DNA from: an uncultured Chloroflexota bacterium
Lineage (GTDB): Bacteria; Chloroflexota; Anaerolineae; UBA4142; SHND01
Assembly (NCBI GenBank): GCA_937870825.1
Contig: CALMZO010000151.1
Coordinates: forward strand, 83,592-147,591
Direction of reading: 5' to 3'
DNA length: 64,000 nucleotides
In this document: positions 25,650-34,605 of the stretch, piece after piece
Layout: every line of letters begins with the position of its first letter
Position numbering within the stretch: the first letter of the stretch is position 1
Notes under the pieces: model-generated
Database searches by the model: none
What the model was told of the DNA's origin: nothing
Seen by the model: the letters and a program-made list of their open reading frames with translations, nothing else
Made by a program: the position numbers and the translations under genes

Positions 25650-27851
25650 TTATTCCGTTTGTGGTTCGCGCAATTCCAACAGCAACTTGCGATAATCATC
25701 CACCTGCGGCGGCTTGAGCGCGATAATGTCCTGTATGACGCCAACCGCCTCACTGTGGCGATTGGCATTCAACAAACGCTCGCCCAAGTCATCCAGCACC
25801 TGTACCGCTTTCGCCTGGTCGCCCATGTCGGCGAGACTCTTGGCGTAACGCCGCTGAATCAACGTGTGTTCGGGAAATTCTCGCGCGAGCGAGGTCAGCA
25901 GCGCGTGCGCGTCGCGCGGGCTATGTTCATAACGCTTGAGCAGCTCATTCAGTTCCGCTTCCGCTTCAATCGTTTGCCCTTTGCGCAGATACAAATCAAT
26001 TAAATTGTACTGTGCGTTTTCATCGTCCGGACTGGTCTGCCGAATCTCTTGAAACAGCGCGAGCGCCTTGTCATATTCGCGCAGTTTCATGTACGCCATT
26101 GAGAGACGCGCCCGTAATTTGTCCGACACCCCACCGACAACCCCTGCGCGTCCCGCCATCGCCAGACCTTCGGCATACTTGTCCGCCGCTTGCCGCAGTT
26201 TGCCCGCGTTCTCGAGTCCCTGCCCGACACTTTCGTATTCGTCGAGCGCCTGCGGCAATTGCCCGCTCTGCACCAACACACTAATCAATTTTGTGCGCCG
26301 CGCCACATCGTCGGGTCCGAGCTTGAGCGCCTGTTTATAAAACGAAATGGCTTTCGGCAAATCACGCCGCGCTTCGGCAGTCTCCGCGAGCGCATCGTAT
26401 TTTTGCAACGCTTCGGGAATGCGTCCCGCCGTCACTGCGATTTCTGCCAACTGGACATGCGCGGGCAAATAGTTGGGCGCGAGTTCAATGGCTTGATAGG
26501 CAAGGTCTCCGGCGGAATACAATTTTCCCGCGCGCATCAATTCATCACTCAAACGCAAGAGTTCAATCACGCGCTGCATTTCGGGCGTCTCAAACACTTC
26601 TTGCATCGAAAGCGGTGTGCCCCCGAGCGCTTCCGTCGAAATGTGTTCACGCACTTCGCGCACCTTGTCCTGCCAGCCCTTGCTGTTCAAAAAGTCGAGC
26701 AGCGTCGCGCGGAATTTTTTCGCGGACTCGTCATCACCTTTCGCCTGATAACTTTCCGAAAGCGATTGATATAGTCGGATTACCTGGTCAGCTTGCGCAC
26801 GACTGACCGTAGACAGGTCTACAATCTTCATCGCTTGCAGATAATGGTCGAGCGCCTCATCTACTTTGTTTTGCGCGCGATACGATTGCCCTAACGCGAA
26901 ATGCGACGCCACCGCGAGGTGTGGCAATTTCGCCGTTTCTTGCAACAGCGCGATGGCGTACTCGTGCTGCAATGTGTTTTGGTACAAAATCGCGAGATTA
27001 AATTGCATTTCGGGACGCGCGCTGCCTCCGCTGCGACCCAACAATTGTTCATACAATTCAATCGCCTGGCGCGTTTGCCCCTTTTGCTGCGCGTCAATCG
27101 CCCGCGCCAAGATCGAATCGGCATCCACGCCACTCTGACTGATAGGGTCGCCGCGCCGCCACGGGGTTTTTTCATCCAGCAGCGAGCCCGCAAGTTTCGC
27201 CAGGGTGCTGCGCCGCGCGAGTTCGACGGGACTCGCGCCCGCTTGCGCGGCGAGCGTTGCGCCGCGTCCGGTCAATTCATTCAACAAAAAGCGCGCTTGT
27301 GTGTTATCCGATTCGAGAATCAACGCGCGTTCCACACATTGGGTTGCGCGCGCGGCGTCGCCGGACTTTTGCGCGAGTTTTGCCAGCGCGAGGTATTCGC
27401 GCGCGGCAGGTCCGTTGTGTCCCGCTTCGGTGAACGACGCCGCGAGTTTTTCGTGCGGCTCGGCGCGCTCGGGGTCAAGCGTACTTGCTTTGCGCCACGC
27501 CTCCACCGCTTTGTTCATTTGCTTTTGCGCGTTGTACATGTCCGCCAACTGCATGTACGCGGTGACCGCATCGCTCTTGCGATTCATCTTTTCCAAAATA
27601 ATCGCGACGCGCGCGAGCGGCACCGGGTCATCCGGCTGCATCTTGGCAAGCACTCGGTACTCGGCGAGCGCCTCTTCGTTTTTGTTGGATTCTTGGAGCG
27701 CGAGCGCGAGACCGCTGTGCGCGGAGGAATCATCGGGAAATTCCGTGAGCGCGCGGCGATATTCTTTAATCGCCGTATCCCACCGCCGGTCCCACGCAGC
27801 GTTCGACGCTTTTTTCAACGCGTCCTGAAAAGCAGTTTTGTTCGCGGGCAT
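25650..27851 (-). CDS. TPR-repeat protein
   Basis: This 733-aa protein is made almost entirely of tetratricopeptide repeats. At least fifteen 34-residue units can be followed from about residue 18 (WDTAIKEYRRALTEFPDDSSA) to the C-terminus (AVQVLDDLGERLLNANRHSEA). There is no signal peptide or enzymatic domain. Such proteins serve as scaffolds. The stop lies 3 nt before cdaA, so it is probably co-transcribed with cdaA-cdaR, which makes a link to envelope or c-di-AMP signalling possible; no partner can be named. Confidence 0.85.
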   Translation of the reverse strand: MPANKTAFQDALKKASNAAWDRRWDTAIKEYRRALTEFPDDSSAHSGLALALQESNKNEEALAEYRVLAKMQPDDPVPLARVAIILEKMNRKSDAVTAYMQLADMYNAQKQMNKAVEAWRKASTLDPERAEPHEKLAASFTEAGHNGPAAREYLALAKLAQKSGDAARATQCVERALILESDNTQARFLLNELTGRGATLAAQAGASPVELARRSTLAKLAGSLLDEKTPWRRGDPISQSGVDADSILARAIDAQQKGQTRQAIELYEQLLGRSGGSARPEMQFNLAILYQNTLQHEYAIALLQETAKLPHLAVASHFALGQSYRAQNKVDEALDHYLQAMKIVDLSTVSRAQADQVIRLYQSLSESYQAKGDDESAKKFRATLLDFLNSKGWQDKVREVREHISTEALGGTPLSMQEVFETPEMQRVIELLRLSDELMRAGKLYSAGDLAYQAIELAPNYLPAHVQLAEIAVTAGRIPEALQKYDALAETAEARRDLPKAISFYKQALKLGPDDVARRTKLISVLVQSGQLPQALDEYESVGQGLENAGKLRQAADKYAEGLAMAGRAGVVGGVSDKLRARLSMAYMKLREYDKALALFQEIRQTSPDDENAQYNLIDLYLRKGQTIEAEAELNELLKRYEHSPRDAHALLTSLAREFPEHTLIQRRYAKSLADMGDQAKAVQVLDDLGERLLNANRHSEAVGVIQDIIALKPPQVDDYRKLLLELREPQTE

Positions 27852-27874
27852 AAGAAAAAGTGCCGGGTGTCAAA

Positions 27875-27916
27875 GGTGACGAGTGACGAGAAAAACGAGA
27901 AACGAGAAGCGAGAAA
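27875..27916. repeat. Heptad-periodic array, CGAGAAA family
   Basis: Six 7-nt units (GGTGACG, AGTGACG, AGAAAAA, CGAGAAA, CGAGAAG, CGAGAAA) in the 247-bp divergent gap between the TPR gene and plsX. The next stretch (27922-27980, GTAGGGGCTGTGCC...) resembles a dispersed repeat. Confidence 0.65.
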
Positions 27917-28059
27917 TGGATCGCGTAGGGGCTGTGCCTGACAAGCCGTTTTGTGGCGACGCTTGCCCACGCAAATGTGAATCGTAAAATAGCAGTGAAA
28001 AGATTACCACAATGTAAGTAATCCATCAAGCGGAAATTGGGGCTATTTTCGTTTTCACT

Positions 28060-28087
28060 TTGCGATTCTCCGCACATGATTTACAAT
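28060..28087 (+). promoter_or_regulatory. plsX promoter, near-leaderless
   Basis: TTGCGA (28060-28065), 16-bp spacer, TACAAT (28082-28087); the ATG follows after 11 nt, predicting a 5-nt leader. Confidence 0.6.
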
Positions 28088-28098
28088 AGCGCGCCGTT

Positions 28099-29103
28099 AT
28101 GAAAATCGCCGTAGATGCGATGGGCAGTGATGCTCGACCGGTGCCGGATGTATTGGGCGCGGTGGAAGCGGCGCGCGAGTACGATGTCGAGATTTTGCTG
28201 GTGGGACCGCAAGCGCGCATTCAGCAAGAACTTGATAAAATCGGCAATGTGCCTGCGGGGATTCACATTTGCAATGTGACGCAAGAGATTGCAATGAACG
28301 AGCATCCCGCGAATGCCGTGCGCGAAAAAAAAGATTCGAGCATTGTTGTCGGCGTGCAGCAGGTGAAACAAGGGAACGCCGACGCGTACGTTTCGATGGG
28401 ACACACGGGCGCGAATCTTGCCGCCGCGATTTTTCACTTGCAGCGCATCAAGGGCATCCATCGTCCCGCGCTCGGCGCGTTGTTTCCCACGCCAAAGGGT
28501 CCCAGTTTGTTGATTGACGTTGGCGCGAACACCGATTGCAAGCCGGAGTGGCTCGAACAATTTGCGATGATGGGCCAAGTGTATGTGCGCGCCGTGTTGG
28601 GATTGGAAAAGCCGCGCGTGGCATTGCTGGCAAACGGCGAAGAAGACATCAAAGGCAATCAAGCCGTTCAAGAAGCGCACGCGTTATTGAAACAACGCGC
28701 GGTGCGCAACGAAATAAATTTTGTCGGCAACATGGAAGGCAAGGATGTTCCCGCGCATCTCGCGGACGTGATTGTCGCGGATGGCTTTGTTGGGAATATC
28801 GCGTTGAAAACGGCAGAAGGCATTGCGAAAATGTTGAACGAGTTGATTCGCTCCGAAATCAAATCCAATCCGCTTTCGATGCTCGGCGGCGCGCTTGCGA
28901 TGCCTGCATTCAACAAAGTGAAAAAAATTTTGGACTATACGGAATATGGCGGCGCGCCGCTTTTGGGCGTGAACGGTGTTGTCATTATTGGGCACGGACG
29001 CTCGAACCATGTCGCGGTAAAAAACGCGATTCGAGTTGCCAAGCGCGCCGTCGAAACAAATATCCTCGAAACGATTCGCAACGGAGTTGCTCCGCGCGAA
29101 TAA
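28099..29103 (+). CDS. plsX: Phosphate acyltransferase PlsX
   Basis: This 334-aa enzyme makes acyl-phosphate from acyl-ACP, the first step of the PlsX-PlsY route to phosphatidic acid. Diagnostic stretches are MKIAVDAMGSDARPVPDVLGA at the N-terminus, SMGHTGANLAAAI, LIDVGANTDCKPEWLEQFA and the C-terminal YGGAPLLGVNGVVIIGHG. Length is normal. Downstream lies a ketoacyl-ACP synthase, the classical plsX-fab context, although fabD, fabG and acpP are missing here. Confidence 0.95.
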   Translation: MKIAVDAMGSDARPVPDVLGAVEAAREYDVEILLVGPQARIQQELDKIGNVPAGIHICNVTQEIAMNEHPANAVREKKDSSIVVGVQQVKQGNADAYVSMGHTGANLAAAIFHLQRIKGIHRPALGALFPTPKGPSLLIDVGANTDCKPEWLEQFAMMGQVYVRAVLGLEKPRVALLANGEEDIKGNQAVQEAHALLKQRAVRNEINFVGNMEGKDVPAHLADVIVADGFVGNIALKTAEGIAKMLNELIRSEIKSNPLSMLGGALAMPAFNKVKKILDYTEYGGAPLLGVNGVVIIGHGRSNHVAVKNAIRVAKRAVETNILETIRNGVAPRE

Positions 29104-29238
29104 ATTCTAGTTTGTTGTTTCGAGCAGCGCGAGGAAATCTGCCGCAAAAACCACAGCGCGAGATTCTTGACTCTGTTCGGAATGACAACACACGTTGTCT
29201 TGATTCGCACTCTTCCCCCCCCCCTTCGTGAACCGGTT

Positions 29239-30558
29239 ATGCTTGACCAATTGTTTGAAGAGCGGTACCTGCCCGAACCGCTTGTGCAAATGGCGCGCGT
29301 CTCGCGGCATCGTCGCCCACGCGTCGTCATCACGGGCCTCAGCGCGTTGTCGCCAAACGGCAGCACGGTTCAAGAATTTTGGCAAAACACCTTGAACGGC
29401 ATCAGCGGCATTTCACAAATTACACGTTGGGATTCTTCGCGCTATCCCTCGCGCGTTGCCGGACAAATCAAAAATTTTGAACCGCGCGATTTCATGGATT
29501 TCAAAGAAGCGCGGCGCATCGCGCGCTGTTCGCAATTTGCCATCGCGTGCGCGAAAATGGCAGCACAAGACGCGCGTTTGCAATTGCCGGTTGAGGACCG
29601 CGAGCGCGTCGGTGTCTTGATTGGCACGGCGGTTGGCGGCGTGGACGCCACCGAAGAAAGTTTGCACGTGATGATCGAGAAAGGGTGGAACCGCATTTCA
29701 CCGTTCGCGATTGGTGCAGCGATGCCGAATGCGCCCGCGTTTCACGTGAGCATGACGACGGGCGCACACGGCTATTTGGGAACGATTACTGCCGCCTGTT
29801 CGTCCGGCACGCAGACGATTGGCGAAGGCGCGGAATTGATTCGGCGCGGCTGGGCGGATGTGATGTTTGTAGGCGGGACGGAAGCGGGCGTTGTGCCCGT
29901 CGGCATCGCCGCCTTTGCCCAAATGCGCGCGATTAGTACGCATTACAACGACGCGCCCGAAACCGCATCGCGTCCATTTGATACGACGCGCGACGGTTTT
30001 GTGATGGGCGAAGGCGCGTCCATTCTCGTCCTCGAATCGCTCGAACATGCGATTGCGCGCGACGCGCCGATTTATGCCGAAGTGCTTGGCAGTTCCGTCG
30101 CGTCCGATGCGTTCGATGTTGTCGCTCCCGACCCGAGCGGCGACGGCGAAGTGCGCGTCATGCGGCTCGCGCTTGCCGACGCGGGCGTGAGCGTGGACGA
30201 AATTGATTACATCAGCGCGCACGCGACGTCAACCATTGTCGGAGACAACATTGAGGCAAAAGCAATCAAGAAATTGTTTGGCGAGCGCGCGTTCCAGATT
30301 CCCATCAGCGCGCACAAGTCCATGATTGGACATACGCTCGGTGCGGGCGGCGCACTCGAAGCCGTCGTCTGCACGCTCACGCTGCGCGACCAAAAAATTC
30401 ATCCCACCATCAATCTCAAGGTACCCGACGCGGAATGTGTCGAGCTCGACCTCGTTCCCAACACCGCGCGCGATGCAGGCGTCGAAACGATTCTGTCCAA
30501 TTCGTTCGGACTCGGCGGACAGAATGCGTGCTTGGTGTTGAGAAAATTTGATGATTGA
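29239..30558 (+). CDS. fabF: Beta-ketoacyl-ACP synthase (FabF type)
   Basis: This 439-aa condensing enzyme of KAS II type elongates acyl-ACP with malonyl-ACP. The catalytic Cys lies in TITAACSSGTQTIG, and the two His in SAHATSTIVGD and KSMIGHTLGAGGALE; PFDTTRDGFVMGEGA and SNSFGLGGQNACLVL complete the family pattern. The start is uncertain. The ATG at 29239 gives a roughly 25-residue N-terminal extension before RPRVVITGLSALSPNG; the next in-frame ATG (MARVSRHRRP) is also possible. A run of ten C (29215-29224) lies just upstream. A heptad array starts 3 nt after the stop. Confidence 0.92.
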   Translation: MLDQLFEERYLPEPLVQMARVSRHRRPRVVITGLSALSPNGSTVQEFWQNTLNGISGISQITRWDSSRYPSRVAGQIKNFEPRDFMDFKEARRIARCSQFAIACAKMAAQDARLQLPVEDRERVGVLIGTAVGGVDATEESLHVMIEKGWNRISPFAIGAAMPNAPAFHVSMTTGAHGYLGTITAACSSGTQTIGEGAELIRRGWADVMFVGGTEAGVVPVGIAAFAQMRAISTHYNDAPETASRPFDTTRDGFVMGEGASILVLESLEHAIARDAPIYAEVLGSSVASDAFDVVAPDPSGDGEVRVMRLALADAGVSVDEIDYISAHATSTIVGDNIEAKAIKKLFGERAFQIPISAHKSMIGHTLGAGGALEAVVCTLTLRDQKIHPTINLKVPDAECVELDLVPNTARDAGVETILSNSFGLGGQNACLVLRKFDD

Positions 30559-30560
30559 AC

Positions 30561-30629
30561 AGTAGCAGGTAGCAAGTAGTAGCTAGTAAGGTCGAACCCA
30601 TGCTACATGCTACCTATTCCCTATTACTC
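30561..30629. repeat. Inverted pair of heptad arrays, AGTAGCA / TGCTACA family
   Basis: Left arm AGTAGCA, GGTAGCA, AGTAGTA, GCTAGTA; right arm CATGCTA, CATGCTA, CCTATTC, CCTATTA. The two arms are complementary families, so the transcript can fold into an imperfect hairpin after fabF. Confidence 0.7.
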
Positions 30630-30634
30630 ACAAC

Positions 30635-31420
30635 ATGGCACAGATTGTTACAAACACTCCTCTCGTCGAACGCAACGGACGCTACGGGCGCTGGATTACA
30701 ACCGCGTCGCTGCTCGTCATTCTCGCACCCCTGGCGATTACGCTGCCTTCGCTCTTTTCCGGCAGAAACGATTTGCCGACAGACCAACTCGTCATCATGT
30801 ACGGCGCGTTGATAATCGGTTTGGTGTTATCGAATGTCGGCGGTTATTTTCTCAATCGTTGGGGTTTCAAGTATTACGAAGCGGTTGGCAACGCGCTCAA
30901 AGGGACTGATAAAAAGTATCGCCTCTACAATTATTCACTGCCCGTGAACCATGTTTTGCTCACACCGTATGATGTCACGGTGCTGCTCTTGAAAAATCTG
31001 GAAGGACAAATTTCGGCGACCCAAAACGGATGGCGCGGCAGTGTAAGCATTTTGCGTTTGCTCCGTTATTTCAGCAGCGAGCAGTTGGGCAATCCGACAC
31101 AGGATTTGGAAAAGCAAAAAGAAAAATTGCGCGCCTTTGTTCACGAGCGATTGGGTGAAAATTTCAAACCGCCGATTGATGGGTTGATCATTTTTACCAA
31201 TCCGCGCGCGCAAGTGGAAATCACAAACGCCGATTTGCCCGTCGTCATTTTAAGTTCGGGACCCGATGCGCTCAAGAATGCGTTAAAGAAACCCAAACAC
31301 ATTCAGCCGATGTCAAAAACGATGTACGATGCGCTGTACGAATTGTTCGAAGAAGAAGCCGAAGCGCGACGAATCGAAGCGCAACGCGGCTTGGTGATTG
31401 CCGGGCGAAAGATTTTTTGA
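30635..31420 (+). CDS. Membrane protein with NERD-like domain
   Basis: This 261-aa protein has two N-terminal transmembrane helices (about residues 22-44 and 51-72). A cytoplasmic domain follows whose order resembles the nuclease-related NERD domain: YNYSLPVNHVLLTPYDVTVL, then LLKNLEGQI, and later PPIDGLIIFTNPRAQVEI and LPVVILSS. The usual nuclease-like Asp/Glu-x-Lys core is not clear, so catalytic activity is doubtful. It is followed directly by an LLM oxidoreductase (1 nt gap). The function is unknown. Confidence 0.6.
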   Translation: MAQIVTNTPLVERNGRYGRWITTASLLVILAPLAITLPSLFSGRNDLPTDQLVIMYGALIIGLVLSNVGGYFLNRWGFKYYEAVGNALKGTDKKYRLYNYSLPVNHVLLTPYDVTVLLLKNLEGQISATQNGWRGSVSILRLLRYFSSEQLGNPTQDLEKQKEKLRAFVHERLGENFKPPIDGLIIFTNPRAQVEITNADLPVVILSSGPDALKNALKKPKHIQPMSKTMYDALYELFEEEAEARRIEAQRGLVIAGRKIF

Positions 31421-31421
31421 G

Positions 31422-32378
31422 ATGCAAATCTCTTTGATGGTCGAAGGGCAAGCGGGCTTGACGTGGGAACGGTGGAAAACACTCGCCGCGCGCGTCGAGC
31501 AGTGGGGCTTTGCCGGTTTGTATCGCTCCGACCATTTCACCAATCCGTCACCGCCAAATCAAAACTCGCTCGAGATGATTGTTTCGCTGACGTACCTTGC
31601 CGACCATTCGCGCAATATCCACTTTGGTCCGCTCGTCGCGCCGTTTTCGTTTCGTGACCCGGTGATGCTCGCGCGTCAAGCGGCGGACATTGACGAACTT
31701 TCTAAAGGCAGAATGATTCTCGGCGTCGGCGCGGGTTGGCAGCAGCGCGAACATGAAATGTTCGGATATCCTTTGCTCGATGTTGCTGCGCGCATGGAAC
31801 GTTTTGCGGAGGGATTGCGCGTCGTTCGCGCGTTGTTGAAAAGTGACGCGCCGGTCTTGTTCGCCGGAAAATTTTACACTCTGCGCGACGCGGAAATTTT
31901 GCCGCGTCCGCACAAGACAAAAATTCTTGTCGGCGGAAACGGCGTCCACAGAACACTGCCACTTGCCGCGAAATATGCGGATGTGTGGAATGGCGTACAA
32001 TTGAGCCCCGCGCAGTTTCAAGCACTCGCCGCGAAATTGGACGATTGTCTCCGCGCGCCGGGGCGCGCGCCAACGGAATTGAAAAAGACGGCGGCGACAT
32101 TTATTTTTTTCGGACGCAGCCGCGACGCGCTCGAACAACGCGTAACGCGCGTCCGCACACGTTCTGAAGAATGGCGCAATCTGCCACTCGAACAATTGCT
32201 TGCCGAGTTGCGCGCGCGAAACAATTCCATCACCGGACTCGCCGACGATGTCATTCCACAAATTCGCGCGTACGGCGACGCGGGCGTCGAGGAATTGATG
32301 CTGCAAATTTTTGACAGCGATGATGTGGACGGACTTGTAGCGTTCGCGGAACACGTGATGCCGCACGTCGCATCTTGA
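31422..32378 (+). CDS. LLM-class flavin-dependent oxidoreductase (probably F420-dependent)
   Basis: This 318-aa TIM-barrel protein belongs to the luciferase-like monooxygenase family. Visible blocks are GFAGLYRSDHF, LTYLADHSRNIHFGPLVAPFSFRDPVMLARQAADIDELS, the GRMILGVGAGWQQREHEMFGYP signature, and ILVGGNGVHRTLPLAAKYADVWN. These suit the F420-dependent subgroup, but FMN cannot be excluded. The substrate is unknown. The start ATG follows the preceding TGA by 1 nt; the upstream open frame has no family similarity. Confidence 0.85.
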   Translation: MQISLMVEGQAGLTWERWKTLAARVEQWGFAGLYRSDHFTNPSPPNQNSLEMIVSLTYLADHSRNIHFGPLVAPFSFRDPVMLARQAADIDELSKGRMILGVGAGWQQREHEMFGYPLLDVAARMERFAEGLRVVRALLKSDAPVLFAGKFYTLRDAEILPRPHKTKILVGGNGVHRTLPLAAKYADVWNGVQLSPAQFQALAAKLDDCLRAPGRAPTELKKTAATFIFFGRSRDALEQRVTRVRTRSEEWRNLPLEQLLAELRARNNSITGLADDVIPQIRAYGDAGVEELMLQIFDSDDVDGLVAFAEHVMPHVAS

Positions 32379-32401
32379 CCATCACCAAAGAATAAATCAC
32401 T

Positions 32402-34546
32402 ATGCCATTAACACTCTCTGATTACCAACGCCCGCCGCAGGACAATGGGCGCGGCATTGACGGATTTCCCGCCGCAGGTTGGAAAGGCGGCGAACGCGGT
32501 TTTGATGTGTGGATTGCCGAATTGCAGCAGCTCGGGGTGAAATGGCTGCGCGTCATGGACGACAGCGGCGATTCGCTTCCATTCTGCGAAAAATTATTGC
32601 GCGCGGGAATCTTTCCGATTGTAAAAATTCTGCGCCGCGATTTGCCGCCGAACGATTCGCCCGAACCCAATCCGGGACACATTTCTGCACGCGAAGAATT
32701 GACCATCAAAAAATTGATTGACGCCGGTGTGCTCTATTTTGAAACCAACAACGAGCCGGACAATCCGGTCGAATGGAAGCAACACGCCGTACCCGGCAAT
32801 TTAGAAGAAGCGGCAAAACTCGTCGCGCTCAATTGGTTGTTTGACGCGCGTTTCATCATCGAAGCGGGCGGGTATCCCGCACTGCCTGCCGTGAGCAGCG
32901 GCAGCGGCATGGATTTGCTCGGCGCGCTCGCGTCGCTCGGACGTCAGGATATTTTGCTCGACGGCGGTTGGATTGCGGTACACAACTTTGGACACAATCG
33001 CCCGTTGAATTTTCCAAATGACCGCGTGAATCAAAACGGTACCCCGCTTTCCGCGCAAGAATACGATTTCGGTCCTCTGACACAATGGGTGTGGTGGGAC
33101 ACGGCGCTCGGCCGCGCAAATACATTGGACGAAGTGAACGCGCTGCGCGCGACTCGCAAAAGCGCAGGACAAGTTATCGCGCACGACCACGCCGCATTCC
33201 GCGAGTACGAATATATGGACGCGCTGGCGAAAAAATATGTAGGACGTTCCATTCCGATTATTGGCACCGAAGGCGGCTATCAAGTGGGACGCCGCACCGA
33301 CGGGCGTTATCCGCGCATCACACCTGCGCTCCAAGCGGATTTAACGGTTGCAATGTTTGAATTTATGCAGCGCGACGCGCCGGACTATTTTTTTGCGACG
33401 TGTCCCTGGCTTTTGGTGGGAAATCCCAAAACGCAAGCGAGCGCATGGTACAGTGATTTTTGGGACAAGACGATTCGGATGGGAAATCAAAATGGGAGCG
33501 ACATTCCGCCTGTTGCGATTCCCGACTATCGCGTCGGTGAACGATTGCCCGTTGTCGTGGCGGTGAAAGCAATGGCGAGCGTTTCGCGCAATACACCGCG
33601 CACCGCTGCCCCGGCGCCCGCGTTTGTTTCTGCCACACCCGCGCCGAGCACGATGCCGCCGCCCCCCCCCCCACCGAGCGAAGAAAGCATCTATCTCGTG
33701 CAGCATGGCGAAACCCTCGGCTCGATTGCGAAAAAATTTGGCGTCACGATTTACGCACTGGCAATGGCGAACGCATTGAGTGAAAATGCGCGCATCATCG
33801 CGGGACAGCGGCTTGTGATTCCGCCGCCGCCCGATGTGTTGCCGCCCGCAATGCCGGAAGAAATCGCGCCCGCGCCGGTTGTGCCGCAGAGCCCGCCGCC
33901 GCCGCAAGTTCCCGAATGGTTCAGCGCAACAGGAACCGTTGCGCCCTCAAGCCCTCCGCCCATGTACGTGCCGCCTCCGCAAAACAGCGCTCCATCGTAC
34001 AATCCTGTCCAGACCCCTTTGCAACCGTCCATCGTGCAAAAGACCGCGCCGCCACCGATGGCTCAACCCGCCGCGCCACAATCCGCGCCCGCGCCGCGCC
34101 CCGCGCCGCCGCGTCCGCCGCGCGCGCCGAGTCTGGTCACGCCGCTCGACCCGCGCCTCACGGCGTTGAACGTGCGCGTCGAATACGCGAACGTCAAAGC
34201 CGGCGAGCCGTTTTGGAAATTGTTGCGCGCGGAATATCAAGACCCCACGCAATCGAACGGCAATCATCACATGCTCTATTCTTTGCTTGACGCCAACGGC
34301 AAGCCCGTTCTCGTACAGCGCGTCTTTCAGGGATTGGGCGACATTCATGCCGATTCGTTCACCGACGCATTCGGGCGCGCAAAAATTCCCATGTGGGAAA
34401 CGTTCAATCCGTCGAACGGCGAAATCGGACCGTATTCCGCGTGGGTTGCCGGACTCCCCAGCGACAAAATTATCGGTCTCGGAATGCCCAACGGCATGTC
34501 GGTCAATTTTGTGTTGACGTGGCAGAAAACTACAAGTAGCAGGTAG
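32402..34546 (+). CDS. Glycosidase-like TIM-barrel protein with LysM and C-terminal beta domain
   Basis: This 714-aa protein begins with a (beta/alpha)8-like domain (about 1-400) that has a YFETNNEPDNP motif near residue 115 and PIIGTEGGY near 289, the spacing of acid/base and nucleophile Glu in clan GH-A hydrolases. A Pro/Ala linker with an 11-C tract (33662-33672) leads to a LysM domain at about 430-476 (YLVQHGETLGSIAKKFGV). A second Pro-rich stretch follows, then a beta-sandwich-like domain from about 585. No signal peptide is seen with this start, which is odd for a LysM protein. The last residues (TTSSR) and stop come from a heptad array. Confidence 0.7.
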   Translation: MPLTLSDYQRPPQDNGRGIDGFPAAGWKGGERGFDVWIAELQQLGVKWLRVMDDSGDSLPFCEKLLRAGIFPIVKILRRDLPPNDSPEPNPGHISAREELTIKKLIDAGVLYFETNNEPDNPVEWKQHAVPGNLEEAAKLVALNWLFDARFIIEAGGYPALPAVSSGSGMDLLGALASLGRQDILLDGGWIAVHNFGHNRPLNFPNDRVNQNGTPLSAQEYDFGPLTQWVWWDTALGRANTLDEVNALRATRKSAGQVIAHDHAAFREYEYMDALAKKYVGRSIPIIGTEGGYQVGRRTDGRYPRITPALQADLTVAMFEFMQRDAPDYFFATCPWLLVGNPKTQASAWYSDFWDKTIRMGNQNGSDIPPVAIPDYRVGERLPVVVAVKAMASVSRNTPRTAAPAPAFVSATPAPSTMPPPPPPPSEESIYLVQHGETLGSIAKKFGVTIYALAMANALSENARIIAGQRLVIPPPPDVLPPAMPEEIAPAPVVPQSPPPPQVPEWFSATGTVAPSSPPPMYVPPPQNSAPSYNPVQTPLQPSIVQKTAPPPMAQPAAPQSAPAPRPAPPRPPRAPSLVTPLDPRLTALNVRVEYANVKAGEPFWKLLRAEYQDPTQSNGNHHMLYSLLDANGKPVLVQRVFQGLGDIHADSFTDAFGRAKIPMWETFNPSNGEIGPYSAWVAGLPSDKIIGLGMPNGMSVNFVLTWQKTTSSR

Positions 34547-34596
34547 CATGTAGCAAGTCACTTGGATTTCTTTACCTGCTACCTGCTTCCTGTTAC
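34535..34596. repeat. Inverted pair of heptad arrays, AGTAGCA / TACCTGC family
   Basis: Left arm AGTAGCA, GGTAGCA, TGTAGCA, AGTCACT; right arm TACCTGC, TACCTGC, TTCCTGT. The arms pair imperfectly over about 23 bp. The left arm supplies the stop codon of the LysM gene; the right arm ends 9 nt before the TTG start of the next gene. Confidence 0.75.
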
Positions 34597-34605
34597 ACGG
34601 CACTT